A stretch of DNA of 64,000 nt. Source: an uncultured Massilia sp. GTDB taxonomy: Bacteria > Pseudomonadota > Gammaproteobacteria > Burkholderiales > Burkholderiaceae_D. The stretch lies in the NCBI RefSeq assembly GCF_913773735.1, contig NZ_CAJYEB010000042.1, positions 1-64,000 on the forward strand. The letters run 5' to 3'. Each line of letters starts with the position of its first letter. Position 1 is the first letter of the stretch. Shown here piece by piece: positions 16,125-24,589 of the stretch. The notes beneath the pieces were generated by a model. It made no database searches, was not told the origin of the DNA, and worked only from the letters and a program-made list of their open reading frames with translations. A program made the position numbers and the translations under genes.

Positions 16125-17666
16125 CTATTTCAGTTCGAAGCCGCCGGCATCGGGCGGCGGCACGGGCGGCGCCGAGGCCGCGGCGGTCGTGGCCCCCGGC
16201 GCCGGGCCGTCCAGGCGCCCGCCGAGCATCAACGCGGCGCGCGACGGCACGCCCACCTTGTCGGTCGGCAGGGCGTAGCCGGCGCCGGGCAAGGGCTTGA
16301 CCAGGCGCGCGGTGATCACGAACACCAGTTCGGTACGGTCCTGCTGGTAGTCGGTGCTGCGGAACAGCGCGCCCAGCACGGGCAGTTCGCCCAGCAGCGG
16401 CAGGCCCTTCTTGTTGGTGACCAGGTTGTCCTTGATGAGGCCACCGATCGCGAAACTCTGGCCGTCGTACAGCTGCACGGTGGTGCTGGCGCGGCGCGTG
16501 GTCACCACCGGCAGGATCGCGGTGCCGGCGTTGCTGCCGGTCGTCAGGCCGATGCCTTCGCGCGACAGTTCCGACACCTCGGGCGCGACGCGCAGGTTGA
16601 TGCGGCCGCCGCCCAGCACGGTCGGGGTGAAGCGCAGGCCGACGCCGTATTCCTTTTCTTCCAGCGTGACGCGGTTGTTGTCCTGCGCCACCGGGACGTA
16701 GAACTTGCCGCCGGCGAGGAAGCTGCCTTCCTGGCCGCTGATCGCCATCACGTTCGGCTCGGCCAGCACGCGCACCACGCCGTCCTGCGTCTCGGCGGCG
16801 GCGGTGATGCTCTTGCCGCCGGTCCTGGTCAGCTCGAGCGAGCCGCTGGCCTTGCCGCTGATGAAGTTCGACAGCAGCGTCGCGGCCCAGCTGCCGGAAC
16901 CGAAGCGCCAGGTGGCGCCGGCCTCCAGGCGCTCGAGCAGGGTCTTCGACACCTCGGCGACCTTGACCTCGAGCTGCACCTGCTGCGGCGCATTCACCGA
17001 CAGCAGGTTGACCACGCGCAGGCCCGCCACGGCCGCCGACCCTTGCTGGTTCTGGTTGCCGTCCTGGCCCTGGGGCGAATCGGCCTTGTCCGGCAACGGC
17101 AGCGCGCGCAATGGCCGGCGCACGTAGGCGGTGGCCAGTTCGACGGCGCGCGCCACGGCGGCGCCGTCGCTGACGGTACCGCTCAGGACCAGGCTGTCGG
17201 CCGCCGCCAGCACCCGGATGTTGCGCTCTTCCGGCATGGTGGCGGCCAGCGTCGCCTGCAGCGCCGCCGGGTCCATCGCCACCGTGATGTCGAGCACGCT
17301 GCACAGGCCGCTCCTGCCCTGCACGATCATATTGGTGGTGCCGACGTCGACGCCGGCGATGTACAGCGTGTCCGGCGCCACCAGCAGCGCCTGCACCACC
17401 GCCGGATTGCCGACGCTGCGGTGCTGCACGGCTTCCGGCAGGCGCATCAGGCTGGATTTACCGACGTGCAGCGCGAGCTGCGCCGGCTTGGCGGCCTCGC
17501 CCTGGCAGTTCGGGCCGGTCGGGCCATGCGCCGGCGCGGCCTGGCCGGCATTGCCGCCTTCCTGCGCCTTCCTGGCGGCGGCGCACGCCGGGCCTGCGGC
17601 CGCCAGCGCCAGGCCGGCGGCGAGGAGGCAGCGCAGCAGCGGCGCGCGCGTCGGGCTATCGTTCAT
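16125..17666 (-). CDS. rcpA: Flp pilus outer-membrane secretin RcpA/CpaC
   Basis: A 513-residue protein with a signal peptide ending near PACA. An N-terminal pilus-secretin domain (KSSLMRLPEAVQHRSVGNPAVVQALLV) and a BON-like segment (LVLSGTVSDGAAVARAVELA) come first. The conserved secretin domain follows: VQLEVKVAEVSKTLLERLEA, VLAEPNVMAISGQEGSFLAGG, GVGLRFTPTVL and the C-terminal LLGELPVLGALFRS. It forms the outer-membrane channel for Flp pili. An Ala/Pro-rich tail follows. The downstream lipoprotein may be its pilotin. Confidence 0.94.
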   Translation of the reverse strand: MNDSPTRAPLLRCLLAAGLALAAAGPACAAARKAQEGGNAGQAAPAHGPTGPNCQGEAAKPAQLALHVGKSSLMRLPEAVQHRSVGNPAVVQALLVAPDTLYIAGVDVGTTNMIVQGRSGLCSVLDITVAMDPAALQATLAATMPEERNIRVLAAADSLVLSGTVSDGAAVARAVELATAYVRRPLRALPLPDKADSPQGQDGNQNQQGSAAVAGLRVVNLLSVNAPQQVQLEVKVAEVSKTLLERLEAGATWRFGSGSWAATLLSNFISGKASGSLELTRTGGKSITAAAETQDGVVRVLAEPNVMAISGQEGSFLAGGKFYVPVAQDNNRVTLEEKEYGVGLRFTPTVLGGGRINLRVAPEVSELSREGIGLTTGSNAGTAILPVVTTRRASTTVQLYDGQSFAIGGLIKDNLVTNKKGLPLLGELPVLGALFRSTDYQQDRTELVFVITARLVKPLPGAGYALPTDKVGVPSRAALMLGGRLDGPAPGATTAAASAPPVPPPDAGGFELK

Positions 17667-17685
17667 GGCATCACCTCGAGCGGAT

Positions 17686-18543
17686 TCAGAAGCATTCCTG
17701 CGTCATGCGCAGGCCATTGAGCACGCCGACGCAGTCGCGTTTTACCGGCGCGGACGTCCTGACCACCACCGGCCGCGACCGCGCGGGGGCCGGCGCGGCC
17801 GCGGGCCTGGGCGGGGCCGGCGGCGCGTTCTCGGGCAGCAGCGTCACCTTGGTCGCGCCCGTCGTGCTCGCCGGTTGCGGATCCACCTGGTTGCGCAGCG
17901 CCAGCGACAGCGTGCCGACGCTGCGCGCCAGGTCGAGCTTTTCGGCCTGCTCCGGCGTGACTTCCAGCGTGACGGCGTTGACGACCTTCGGCCTGGTCTC
18001 GTCGCGGTTGACTTCCTGCGCCACCGCCAGCACCAGGATCCGCTCCAGCACGATCTTCGAGATGTTCTGGTCGCGCTTGTTCGGGCCGGCGTTGTCCGGC
18101 GTCTCCTGCTCGGTGCTGACGATGATGTCGACGTAGTTGCCGGGCAGCGCGAAGCCGGCCACGCCGATCACGTCGTTGACGCGCACCGTCAGCGCGCGCT
18201 TGCCTTCCGAGATCAGCGCGGACAGGCCGCCCAGCGTGCCGGACGGCGCCAGCTTGACTTCGCTGATCGGCTCGCCCATCAGCAGGTTGCTCTTGAGGAC
18301 GCGGCCGGCCAGTTGCTGCGGATCGGTGAACGCGCCTTTCGGCACGCTGTCGGTGGGCCACTCGACCAGCTTGACCATCTCGGGCGACAGGCGCTGGCCG
18401 AGGCTGATGTCGGCCGCGGCCACGACGATGCGGCCGGCCGAGCCACCCGGCTGGCTGAGCAGCCAGCGCGCGGCGAACGTCACCGCGGCCAGGCCGAACA
18501 GGATGGCGACGGCCATCACGAGCAATGCGCGGCGGTTTTTCAT
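17686..18543 (-). CDS. cpaB: Flp pilus assembly protein CpaB (RcpC), SAF domain
   Basis: A 285-residue protein with an N-terminal membrane anchor (ALLVMAVAILFGLAAVTFAA). A SAF domain (IVVAAADISLGQRLSPEMV) and the RcpC/CpaB domain (ALTVRVNDVIGVAGFALPGNY, then VLERILVLAVAQEVN) follow. The C-terminus is Pro/Ala-rich. The protein is periplasmic and thought to couple the pilus to the secretin. The start ATG follows the stop of the upstream ATPase gene directly (TGAATG) with GGAGG in front, indicating translational coupling. Confidence 0.9.
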   Translation of the reverse strand: MKNRRALLVMAVAILFGLAAVTFAARWLLSQPGGSAGRIVVAAADISLGQRLSPEMVKLVEWPTDSVPKGAFTDPQQLAGRVLKSNLLMGEPISEVKLAPSGTLGGLSALISEGKRALTVRVNDVIGVAGFALPGNYVDIIVSTEQETPDNAGPNKRDQNISKIVLERILVLAVAQEVNRDETRPKVVNAVTLEVTPEQAEKLDLARSVGTLSLALRNQVDPQPASTTGATKVTLLPENAPPAPPRPAAAPAPARSRPVVVRTSAPVKRDCVGVLNGLRMTQECF

Positions 18544-19911
18544 TCACGCCTCCGCGCCGCTGGCAATGAACATGCTGCGCCAGGCCTGCTCGACGGCGTC
18601 CACGGCCAGGCATGGCTCGACGCCCGCGGAGCCGGCGAAGTCGACGATCCGGTCGAGCAGCTCGCCCGGCCAGCAGGCCAGCAGCGCGCGGCCCGATTGC
18701 GGGTGCAGGCGCTCGACCAGGTAGTCGGCGGCCTCGTCGTCGTACTCGATGCGGCGCGCGCGGCACTGGCGCCGCAACAGCGCGCGGTAGGCGGCGGGCG
18801 CCAGCGGTCCGATCTCGGCCTTGTAGCCGATGCGGCGCAGCGCCGCGTCGTCCAGCACGCCGTGCGGCGCGAGGTTGGTGACGAATACCACGGCGGCGTC
18901 GAAGGGCAGCGACTCGGCCTGGCCGCCGTGCAGCGCGAGCCGGTCGGCGCCGGCGTCGAGCGGCGCGATGAAGCGGTTCAGCAGCTCGCCGGCCGGGATG
19001 CGCTGGCGGCCGACGTCGTCGAGCACCAGCATGCCGTTGTTCGCCTGCAGGTGCGGCGGCGCATGCCAGACGCCGTCCTCGGCATCGTGGCGCAGCTCGA
19101 GCATGTCGCGTCCGAGGCCGGCGCCCACGTGCACCAGCGGACGCTGGCACAGGGTCCAGCGCGCATCGCAGCTGCGCCGCTCTTCCTGGCGCGCCGGCGT
19201 GGCCGGCGGCAGGTGCACGGCCGGATCGAACAGCCGGATCACCTGGCGCCCGGCCAGCAGCGCGTACGGCACCGCGATGGGTCCCGGCAGCAGGCGCCCG
19301 AGGCGGCGCGCCAGCAGCGTCTTGCCGCTGCCGGACGGCCCGTGCAGCAGCAGCGAGCGGCGCGCGTACAGGGCGGCGCCCAGCACGGCGCGGGTGGCCG
19401 GCGCCAGGCCGTCCTCGCCCAGCACGCCGGCCAGCTGGGCCGGGGTGACGCGCGCGGCGGCATGGCGCAGCGCCTGGCGTTCGACCACGGCGCGGTAGTC
19501 GGCCAGCGTCACCGGCGCCGGCCCGAGGTAGCGGCAGCGCGCCAGCGCATCGGCGGCGGCGCGCTGGCCGGCCGGCGTCAGGTGGTATTGCATGTCGATG
19601 TCGGATTCGCCGCACCAGGCCACTTCCACCTGCTGTTCGGCGATCAGCGGATTCAGGACTTCGCGCAGCACGCCGATCGCCAGGCGCAGCTTGCCGGCCA
19701 GGACGGCCAGCGGCGACTTGCCGCCCGACTGGATCGCCTTGAGCACCAGGTCGGCCAGGAAGCGCGGCTCCAGGCCGGTGTCGCGCACGGTGCGGGCCTG
19801 GCGCGGCAGGATGGCGACGATGTCCGGCGCGGCGGGCAACGGTGCCGGCGCGGCGGGCGGCGCGCCATCGAACGCCGTCGCGATGCCCCTTGTCGATAAG
19901 GTGTCAATCAT
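18544..19911 (-). CDS. AAA+ ATPase of the tad locus
   Basis: About 455 residues. I chose ATG 19911 (MIDTLSTRG), preceded by AAGGGG. An N-terminal winged-helix-like region (about 35-100) is followed by an AAA+ module. Walker A is GPSGSGKTLLARRLG, Walker B MLVLDDVGRQRI, with a sensor-like AVVFVTNLAPHG and a C-terminal helical lid. It is distinct from TadA and CpaE. A gene of this type is common in betaproteobacterial tad loci; its role is unproven, possibly regulating or remodelling the pilus machine. It overlaps cpaB at the stop/start and is probably cotranscribed with it. Confidence 0.85.
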   Translation of the reverse strand: MIDTLSTRGIATAFDGAPPAAPAPLPAAPDIVAILPRQARTVRDTGLEPRFLADLVLKAIQSGGKSPLAVLAGKLRLAIGVLREVLNPLIAEQQVEVAWCGESDIDMQYHLTPAGQRAAADALARCRYLGPAPVTLADYRAVVERQALRHAAARVTPAQLAGVLGEDGLAPATRAVLGAALYARRSLLLHGPSGSGKTLLARRLGRLLPGPIAVPYALLAGRQVIRLFDPAVHLPPATPARQEERRSCDARWTLCQRPLVHVGAGLGRDMLELRHDAEDGVWHAPPHLQANNGMLVLDDVGRQRIPAGELLNRFIAPLDAGADRLALHGGQAESLPFDAAVVFVTNLAPHGVLDDAALRRIGYKAEIGPLAPAAYRALLRRQCRARRIEYDDEAADYLVERLHPQSGRALLACWPGELLDRIVDFAGSAGVEPCLAVDAVEQAWRSMFIASGAEA

Positions 19912-20021
19912 CGGAAATCCCCTTCGCCTCGCAACGTTTTCTTGCATGTTTTCCGAAATGGGTCGGAATCGATTCTAGCCACGGCGCCCAAGCCCGCCCT
20001 TGCGTTGGCCCAAAGCCGGAC

Positions 20022-20546
20022 TCAAGCGTACTGGCGCACCAGCACGGCGATCGTGCCGGCCGCGATCGCCACGCCGTACGGGATCGCGCCGGCGCTGGTC
20101 CAGCTCCCGGCCGCCGGCAAGGCCATGCCCGGCACCAGGGCGCCGCGTACCACGGCGACGATATTGCGCACGGCCAGGCGCAGGCGGCCGCGCGCCAGCA
20201 CCAGCAGCAGGGCCATCACGCCGCCGGCGCACCAGGCCAGCACGGCGATCGTGATGGCATCGCGCGGTCCGGCAAAGGCACCCACGACGGCCATCAGCTT
20301 GACGTCGCCGGCGGCCATGCCGCGCAACAGGTAGAAGGGCAGGAACAGCAGCAGCCCGACGGCGGCGCCGGCCAGCGCATCGAGCAGGGCCGCGCCGGGC
20401 GCGGCGGACAACAGGCGCAGCACCAGCGCGCCGGCCAGGCCGGCCAGCAGCAGGCGGTTGGGGATGCGGCGCGTGGCCACGTCGTTGATCGCGGCCGCGC
20501 ACACCAGCAGGAGCAGCGCCGCTTGCAGCATGGGTTCGGTCGGCAT
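20022..20546 (-). CDS. tadV: Prepilin peptidase TadV/CpaA
   Basis: A 174-residue type IV leader peptidase-like aspartic protease, started at ATG 20546 behind GGAGG. The two catalytic aspartates are at D22 (INDVATRRIPN) and D81 (MAAGDVKLM). Several hydrophobic helices span the whole length. There is no N-terminal methylase domain, as expected for TadV. It cleaves the Flp prepilin encoded just upstream. A strong terminator separates it from flp, so readthrough or a second promoter must express it. Confidence 0.92.
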   Translation of the reverse strand: MPTEPMLQAALLLLVCAAAINDVATRRIPNRLLLAGLAGALVLRLLSAAPGAALLDALAGAAVGLLLFLPFYLLRGMAAGDVKLMAVVGAFAGPRDAITIAVLAWCAGGVMALLLVLARGRLRLAVRNIVAVVRGALVPGMALPAAGSWTSAGAIPYGVAIAAGTIAVLVRQYA

Positions 20547-20563
20547 GCCATCCTCCGTCAACG

Positions 20564-20598
20564 GAAAAAAACCCTCCGGGCAGGAGGCCCGGAGGGTT
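20564..20598 (-). terminator. Intrinsic terminator after flp
   Basis: On the minus strand a 12-bp stem (AACCCTCCGGGC / GCCCGGAGGGTT) with a 5-base loop is followed by a run of T residues (the A run at 20565-20571 on the plus strand). It lies directly after the flp stop. It would make the pilin transcript abundant and separate, attenuating expression of the downstream assembly genes. Confidence 0.88.
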
Positions 20599-20605
20599 CG
20601 CGCCA

Positions 20606-20824
20606 TCAGGCGCCGCTGCCGCTGCCGCTGCCGCCGCCGCTGCCCAGGGCGGCCATCAGGCGCTGGCCGATCGTGGTGAAGGCCGACGAGATGTTGGCAC
20701 CCAGGGCATTGGCGCCGGTCACGATCGCCAGGCCGACGAGGGCGGCGAGCAGGCCATACTCGATGGCCGTCACACCGGCTTCGTCGGCGGCGAAGGTTTT
20801 GACTGCGGACACGAACTTGCTCAT
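20606..20824 (-). CDS. flp: Flp pilin with Gly/Ser-rich tail
   Basis: A 72-residue prepilin. The leader ends at Gly17, and the mature protein begins VTAIEYGLLAALVGLAIVTG, the Flp signature with Glu at +5 and a single hydrophobic helix. It is processed by TadV and polymerised by the TadA/B/C machine into adhesive pili. The C-terminus is an unusual Gly/Ser stretch (GSGGGSGSGSGA) encoded by near-repeats of GGCAGC. The start is preceded by GGGAG. It is followed by a strong terminator, as is usual for a highly expressed pilin. Confidence 0.95.
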   Translation of the reverse strand: MSKFVSAVKTFAADEAGVTAIEYGLLAALVGLAIVTGANALGANISSAFTTIGQRLMAALGSGGGSGSGSGA

Positions 20825-21178
20825 GACTTACTCCCATATGGTAGGTTAATGAAAACAACCTGGCAGGTTGGCGGCTGGCTGCTCCGTGTTCCGTGCCAGT
20901 GAAGTCACTGTATATTTCGATGCCGCACAGCAAGTTGACTGCACGCAACTTTCCTATTGGAAGCTTTTGTTGGTTTGAGGAATCTTTATTTTTCGAGACC
21001 GAAACTCGGTTGGCGACGATGCCAACCCACAGTTTAAAAAATTGCACTTGCGTAATTGCATAGAATGCAAAAAGGCGATATCCTCTTCAGCTTGCTCTTT
21101 GTGACATGCCAGATACCTGCGAACGCGACGGCGGCTGCTCCGGCCCGCAGGTCGGTTGATTACATTGCCGAGAACGAC
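20825..21178. promoter_or_regulatory. Divergent flp / diguanylate cyclase intergenic region
   Basis: About 350 bases of lower GC separate the two divergent genes. Two short inverted repeats are visible: CAGTGA-AG-TCACTG at 20897-20910 and AAGTTG-N8-CAACTT at 20932-20951. Both could be operators for flp. No confident -35/-10 pair could be assigned on either strand. An in-frame extension of the cyclase gene back to 21056 is possible, but it reads as poor coding sequence. Confidence 0.4.
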
Positions 21179-22216
21179 ATGGATTCGCTTCTGAAACACA
21201 TGGTGGACATGACCGGCCACCGCGATCACACGATGCTGGACCTTTCGGTGATCTCGGCGGTGCAGGAACTGGCCGGCGCCACGCGCACGCGCATCATGAC
21301 CATTGCGACCGTGTCGGGAAGGTTGTACCTGCGTACCCGCGCCAGCATCGTCGCCGGCAAGACGGCGCGCGTCGAGGAATGCCTCGACGGCTCGCCGGGC
21401 GAGGCGCTCGCCGCCTATCCGGAACTGGAACGCTGCCTGGAAGAGCATGGCGGCAGCGCCGAGTCGATCGCGCCGGACGGCACGCGCACGCTGTGGCTGC
21501 CGATCTGGTTCGGCGACAAGGCCAGCACCTGCCTGGAACTGTGCGACCACAAGCCCTTCTGCAGCGACACCATCCACAACGTGGCCGGCATCGTCGCCGT
21601 CTACCGCAATTTCCAGAACCTGCTCGACTACAGCGAACGCGATTCGCTGACCGGCCTGCTCAACCGCAAGACCTTCGACGACCAGCTCGCACGCATGCTG
21701 CACGGCGCCCACGAGCCGGAAGGCTGCGTGCCCGGCATGCCCGAACGGCGCCAGCCGCAAGGCGAGGAAAAGCAGTGGCTCGCCGTCGTCGACGTCGACC
21801 ACTTCAAGGCCGTCAACGACAAGTTCGGCCACCTGTACGGCGACGAAGTGCTGATCCTGATCGCCAACCTGCTGCAGTCCTCGTTCCGCGCCCAGGACCG
21901 TGTGTTCCGCTTCGGCGGCGAGGAATTCGTCGTGCTGCTGCGCTCGACCACGCTGGACAATGCCTGGAAGATCATCGAGCGTTTCCGCACCAACGTCGAA
22001 CGCCACGACTTCCCCCAGGTGGGACGCGTCACGGTCAGCGTCGGCTTCGTCGGCATCCGTCCCTACGAGTCGCCGGTGGTCACGCTGGGCCATGCCGACC
22101 AGGCGCTGTACCACGCCAAGAGCACCGGCCGCAACCGCGTCTGCCACTACGACGACCTGGTCTCGCACGGCGTGCTGCAAGCGGTCGCCTCGAACGACAC
22201 CGCGGAATTCTTCTGA
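21179..22216 (+). CDS. Diguanylate cyclase (GGDEF domain)
   Basis: A 345-residue protein if started at ATG 21179 (MDSLLKHMVDMTGHRDH), which begins a well-conserved-looking region; 21056 or 21065 are alternatives. An N-terminal GAF-like sensor region (about 1-140) precedes a GGDEF domain with DSLTGLLNRKTF at 155, VDVDHFKAVND at 205 and the active site GGEEF at 246-250. A product-inhibition I-site, RAQD, lies five residues before it. It should make c-di-GMP and be feedback-inhibited. It is convergent with an HD-GYP phosphodiesterase, giving an opposing pair. Confidence 0.92.
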   Translation: MDSLLKHMVDMTGHRDHTMLDLSVISAVQELAGATRTRIMTIATVSGRLYLRTRASIVAGKTARVEECLDGSPGEALAAYPELERCLEEHGGSAESIAPDGTRTLWLPIWFGDKASTCLELCDHKPFCSDTIHNVAGIVAVYRNFQNLLDYSERDSLTGLLNRKTFDDQLARMLHGAHEPEGCVPGMPERRQPQGEEKQWLAVVDVDHFKAVNDKFGHLYGDEVLILIANLLQSSFRAQDRVFRFGGEEFVVLLRSTTLDNAWKIIERFRTNVERHDFPQVGRVTVSVGFVGIRPYESPVVTLGHADQALYHAKSTGRNRVCHYDDLVSHGVLQAVASNDTAEFF

Positions 22217-22261
22217 ATCCCCTGCGCGAGGCGCTGGTCGACGCCGCGCCGGCGGCCCGCA

Positions 22262-22297
22262 GCGCCTACTGCGCCTACTGCGCCTACTGCGCCTACT
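22262..22297. repeat. Four perfect copies of a 9-bp repeat carrying in-frame stop codons
   Basis: The unit GCGCCTACT is repeated four times without change, spanning the 3' end of the HD-GYP gene. On the minus strand each unit reads GCG-CAG-TAG in phase with that gene. The first TAG ends the protein and the following three are back-to-back in-frame stops. It probably arose by replication slippage and may vary in number between strains. Confidence 0.9.
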
Positions 22298-23516
22298 GCG
22301 CCAGCAACATGAAGCGCTGCGGGTCGACCTGCCACTTCGACGGCGACTCGTGGCGCACGATCCTGTCGCCGCCGCCGAAGCCCACGCCGCGCGACAGGTC
22401 GAGCGTCTCGGGCTTGATGTAGGCCTGGCTCCTGGTGCTGTAGAACACGTTGACCTTCGGGGTCAGCAGGCTGGTCTCGTGCGGCTCGACCACCACGCCC
22501 AGGCGCCCCGACTCCAGCAGCACCAGCGTGCCGACCGGGTAGATGCCGACGCAGCGCATGAATTCCTGGGTCAGCGCCGGGTCGAAGTGGAACTTGCTCC
22601 ATTCGTACATCTTGCGCAGCGCTTCCGCCGCCGGCATGCCCTTGTGGTAGCAGCGGTCGGCCGTGATGGCGTCGTACACATCGACGATCGCCGCCATCTG
22701 CGCCAGCTCGCTGGTGGCCGCGCCCTGCTGGCGGTCCGGGTAGCCGCTGCCGTCGTGACGCTCGTGGTGGTGCAGCGTGATGTCGAGCGGGATCGCGCCG
22801 ATGCCGTCGGTGCGCAGCAGGATGTCGTGGCCGTCCCGCGGATGGCGGCGCACCAGTGCGAACTCCTCGTCGGTCAGGCGGCCCGGCTTGTTCAGGATAT
22901 GGTCGGGGATCAGCGCCTTGCCGGTATCGTGCAGCAGGCCGCCGATGCCGGCCTGGTAGATCGTGTCGGCATCCATCTTGCGCGAGCGGCAGAACGCGAC
23001 CAGCAGCGTGCACACGCTGACCGAATGCAGGAAGGTGTAGTCGTCCTTGTTCTTGATGACGGACAGGCCCAGCAGCGCGCCGGCGTTGCGCAGGATCGAG
23101 GCCGTGATGTTCTCGACCACCGGCGAGACGCGGTCCAGCTCGACCGCCTTGCCCAGGCGCGCATCCTGCATCACCGTCCTGACCAGGTCGGCGGCCTGGC
23201 GCCGGATCGCCACCGCGCGCGCGAATTCCTCTTCCAGCGTGGCGCGCACCGGCGCCACCGGCCTGGCCGCGATCGCCGCGACCTCGGCCTCGGTGGCCGC
23301 CGCGGCCTCTTCCAGCGTCGGCGCGTCGTCCACGTCGAGCCCGCGCGCGCAGTCGATCGTCACGCCGCGGATGCCGGCGGCGCGGATCCGGCGGATCTCG
23401 TCCTCGGCGGCCAGCAGGAAGCGATTGCGCACGAACGGGTGCTCCATCCAGCCGCAATCGAGATCGTGGATGAACATCCCCACGCGCAGCTGTGAGGAAT
23501 CGACTTTCTTCAACAT
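22293..23516 (-). CDS. c-di-GMP phosphodiesterase, DUF3391 + HD-GYP
   Basis: A 407-residue protein starting at ATG 23516 (MLKKVDSSQLRVGMFIHDLD). A DUF3391 N-terminal domain of about 100 residues precedes an HD-GYP domain with the metal-binding HD at 196-197 (LLHDTGKALIPDHIL), RHPRDGHDIL near 225 and HERHDGSGYP near 251-260. It hydrolyses c-di-GMP, opposing the convergent GGDEF protein. The ribosome site is weak. A 9-bp tandem repeat at the 3' end supplies four consecutive in-frame TAG codons. Confidence 0.93.
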   Translation of the reverse strand: MLKKVDSSQLRVGMFIHDLDCGWMEHPFVRNRFLLAAEDEIRRIRAAGIRGVTIDCARGLDVDDAPTLEEAAAATEAEVAAIAARPVAPVRATLEEEFARAVAIRRQAADLVRTVMQDARLGKAVELDRVSPVVENITASILRNAGALLGLSVIKNKDDYTFLHSVSVCTLLVAFCRSRKMDADTIYQAGIGGLLHDTGKALIPDHILNKPGRLTDEEFALVRRHPRDGHDILLRTDGIGAIPLDITLHHHERHDGSGYPDRQQGAATSELAQMAAIVDVYDAITADRCYHKGMPAAEALRKMYEWSKFHFDPALTQEFMRCVGIYPVGTLVLLESGRLGVVVEPHETSLLTPKVNVFYSTRSQAYIKPETLDLSRGVGFGGGDRIVRHESPSKWQVDPQRFMLLAQ

Positions 23517-23649
23517 GGGAACCAACCAGACGGTGTGTTAATCTCGCCGCGTTTCCGCGTCCCGAAAGTATAACCACTGGAGGAAGTCCAGGTTAACCCG
23601 CATTTCTACTTGGAATATTTTGTATCCCTAAAGATACGGATTGTTATTT

Positions 23650-24585
23650 ATGGAACTCCGCCAGCTGCGCTATTTTGTTGCAATCGTCGACCACGGCTCG
23701 CTATCGCGCGCGGCGCTGGTCCTGCACGTGGCGCAGCCGGCGCTGACCCAGCAGCTGCGCCAGCTCGAGGATGAACTCGGCGTGCAGTTGCTGCATCGTT
23801 CGGCCCAGGGCGTGCTCAGCACCGACGCCGGCAAGCTGTTCTACGAGCACGCGCAGGCGATCCTGAAACAGGTGGCCGATGCCCAGGCGGCCGTGGTGCA
23901 GTCGGCCGAACGGCCGTCCGGCAGCGTCACCCTCGGCCTGCCGCACAGCATTTCGAATGCGCTCGCGCTGCCCCTGCTCACCGCGGTGCGCCAGCGCTAT
24001 CCCGAGATCACGCTGCAGCTGACCGAGGAATTGACCGGCAACCTGGCCGAGCAGCTGCGCGCCGGCCGCGTCAACCTGGCCGTGCTGCTCGACGACGGCC
24101 AGCTGGCCGGCTTCGCCACCACCCCGCTGGTGGAGGAAGAGCTGCGCTTCATCTGCCGCGCCGACGCGCTTGTCGCCGCCGGCCAGGACGGCCTGACGCT
24201 GCGCGCCGCGCTCGACACCACGCTGATCCTGCCCGGCCTGCAGCACGGCGTGCGCCCGCGCATCGAGAGCACGGCGCGCGCCGCCGGGCTGCAGACGCGC
24301 GACATCATCGAGATCAACTCCATCGCGATCCTGAAGTCGGCGATCCTGGCCGGCATGGGCGCGACCATCCTGCCGGTGGCGCCGCTGCAGGCCGAGGTCG
24401 AACGCGGCGCCATGCGCGCGCTGGCGATCCGCGAACCGGCCATCTCGCGCCGCGTGGTGCTGTGCACCTCGCGCAACATCCCCCTCACCAATGCGGCGGC
24501 GGCGGTGGGCCGCCTGGTGCACCAGGTGACACGCGAACTGTGCGCCGGCGGCGCCTGGACCGGCGCCCACCCGGTCGACGCATGA
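23650..24585 (+). CDS. LysR-family transcriptional regulator (Nac/CynR-like)
   Basis: A 311-residue protein starting MELRQLRYFVAIVDHGS at ATG 23650; a TTG at 23641 is less likely. The N-terminal winged HTH contains LSRAALVLHVAQPALTQQLRQLEDELG, followed by the effector domain (about 90-300). The subfamily includes Nac-like regulators. It converges with the symporter gene four bases away, so neither obviously controls the other by divergent geometry. The target is unknown. Confidence 0.9.
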   Translation: MELRQLRYFVAIVDHGSLSRAALVLHVAQPALTQQLRQLEDELGVQLLHRSAQGVLSTDAGKLFYEHAQAILKQVADAQAAVVQSAERPSGSVTLGLPHSISNALALPLLTAVRQRYPEITLQLTEELTGNLAEQLRAGRVNLAVLLDDGQLAGFATTPLVEEELRFICRADALVAAGQDGLTLRAALDTTLILPGLQHGVRPRIESTARAAGLQTRDIIEINSIAILKSAILAGMGATILPVAPLQAEVERGAMRALAIREPAISRRVVLCTSRNIPLTNAAAAVGRLVHQVTRELCAGGAWTGAHPVDA

Positions 24586-24589
24586 CGCC

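Noticed and set aside
22262..22297. Short repeat array as a CRISPR
   Set aside because: The units are 9 bp without spacers; it is a simple tandem repeat. No CRISPR array was seen anywhere in the window.
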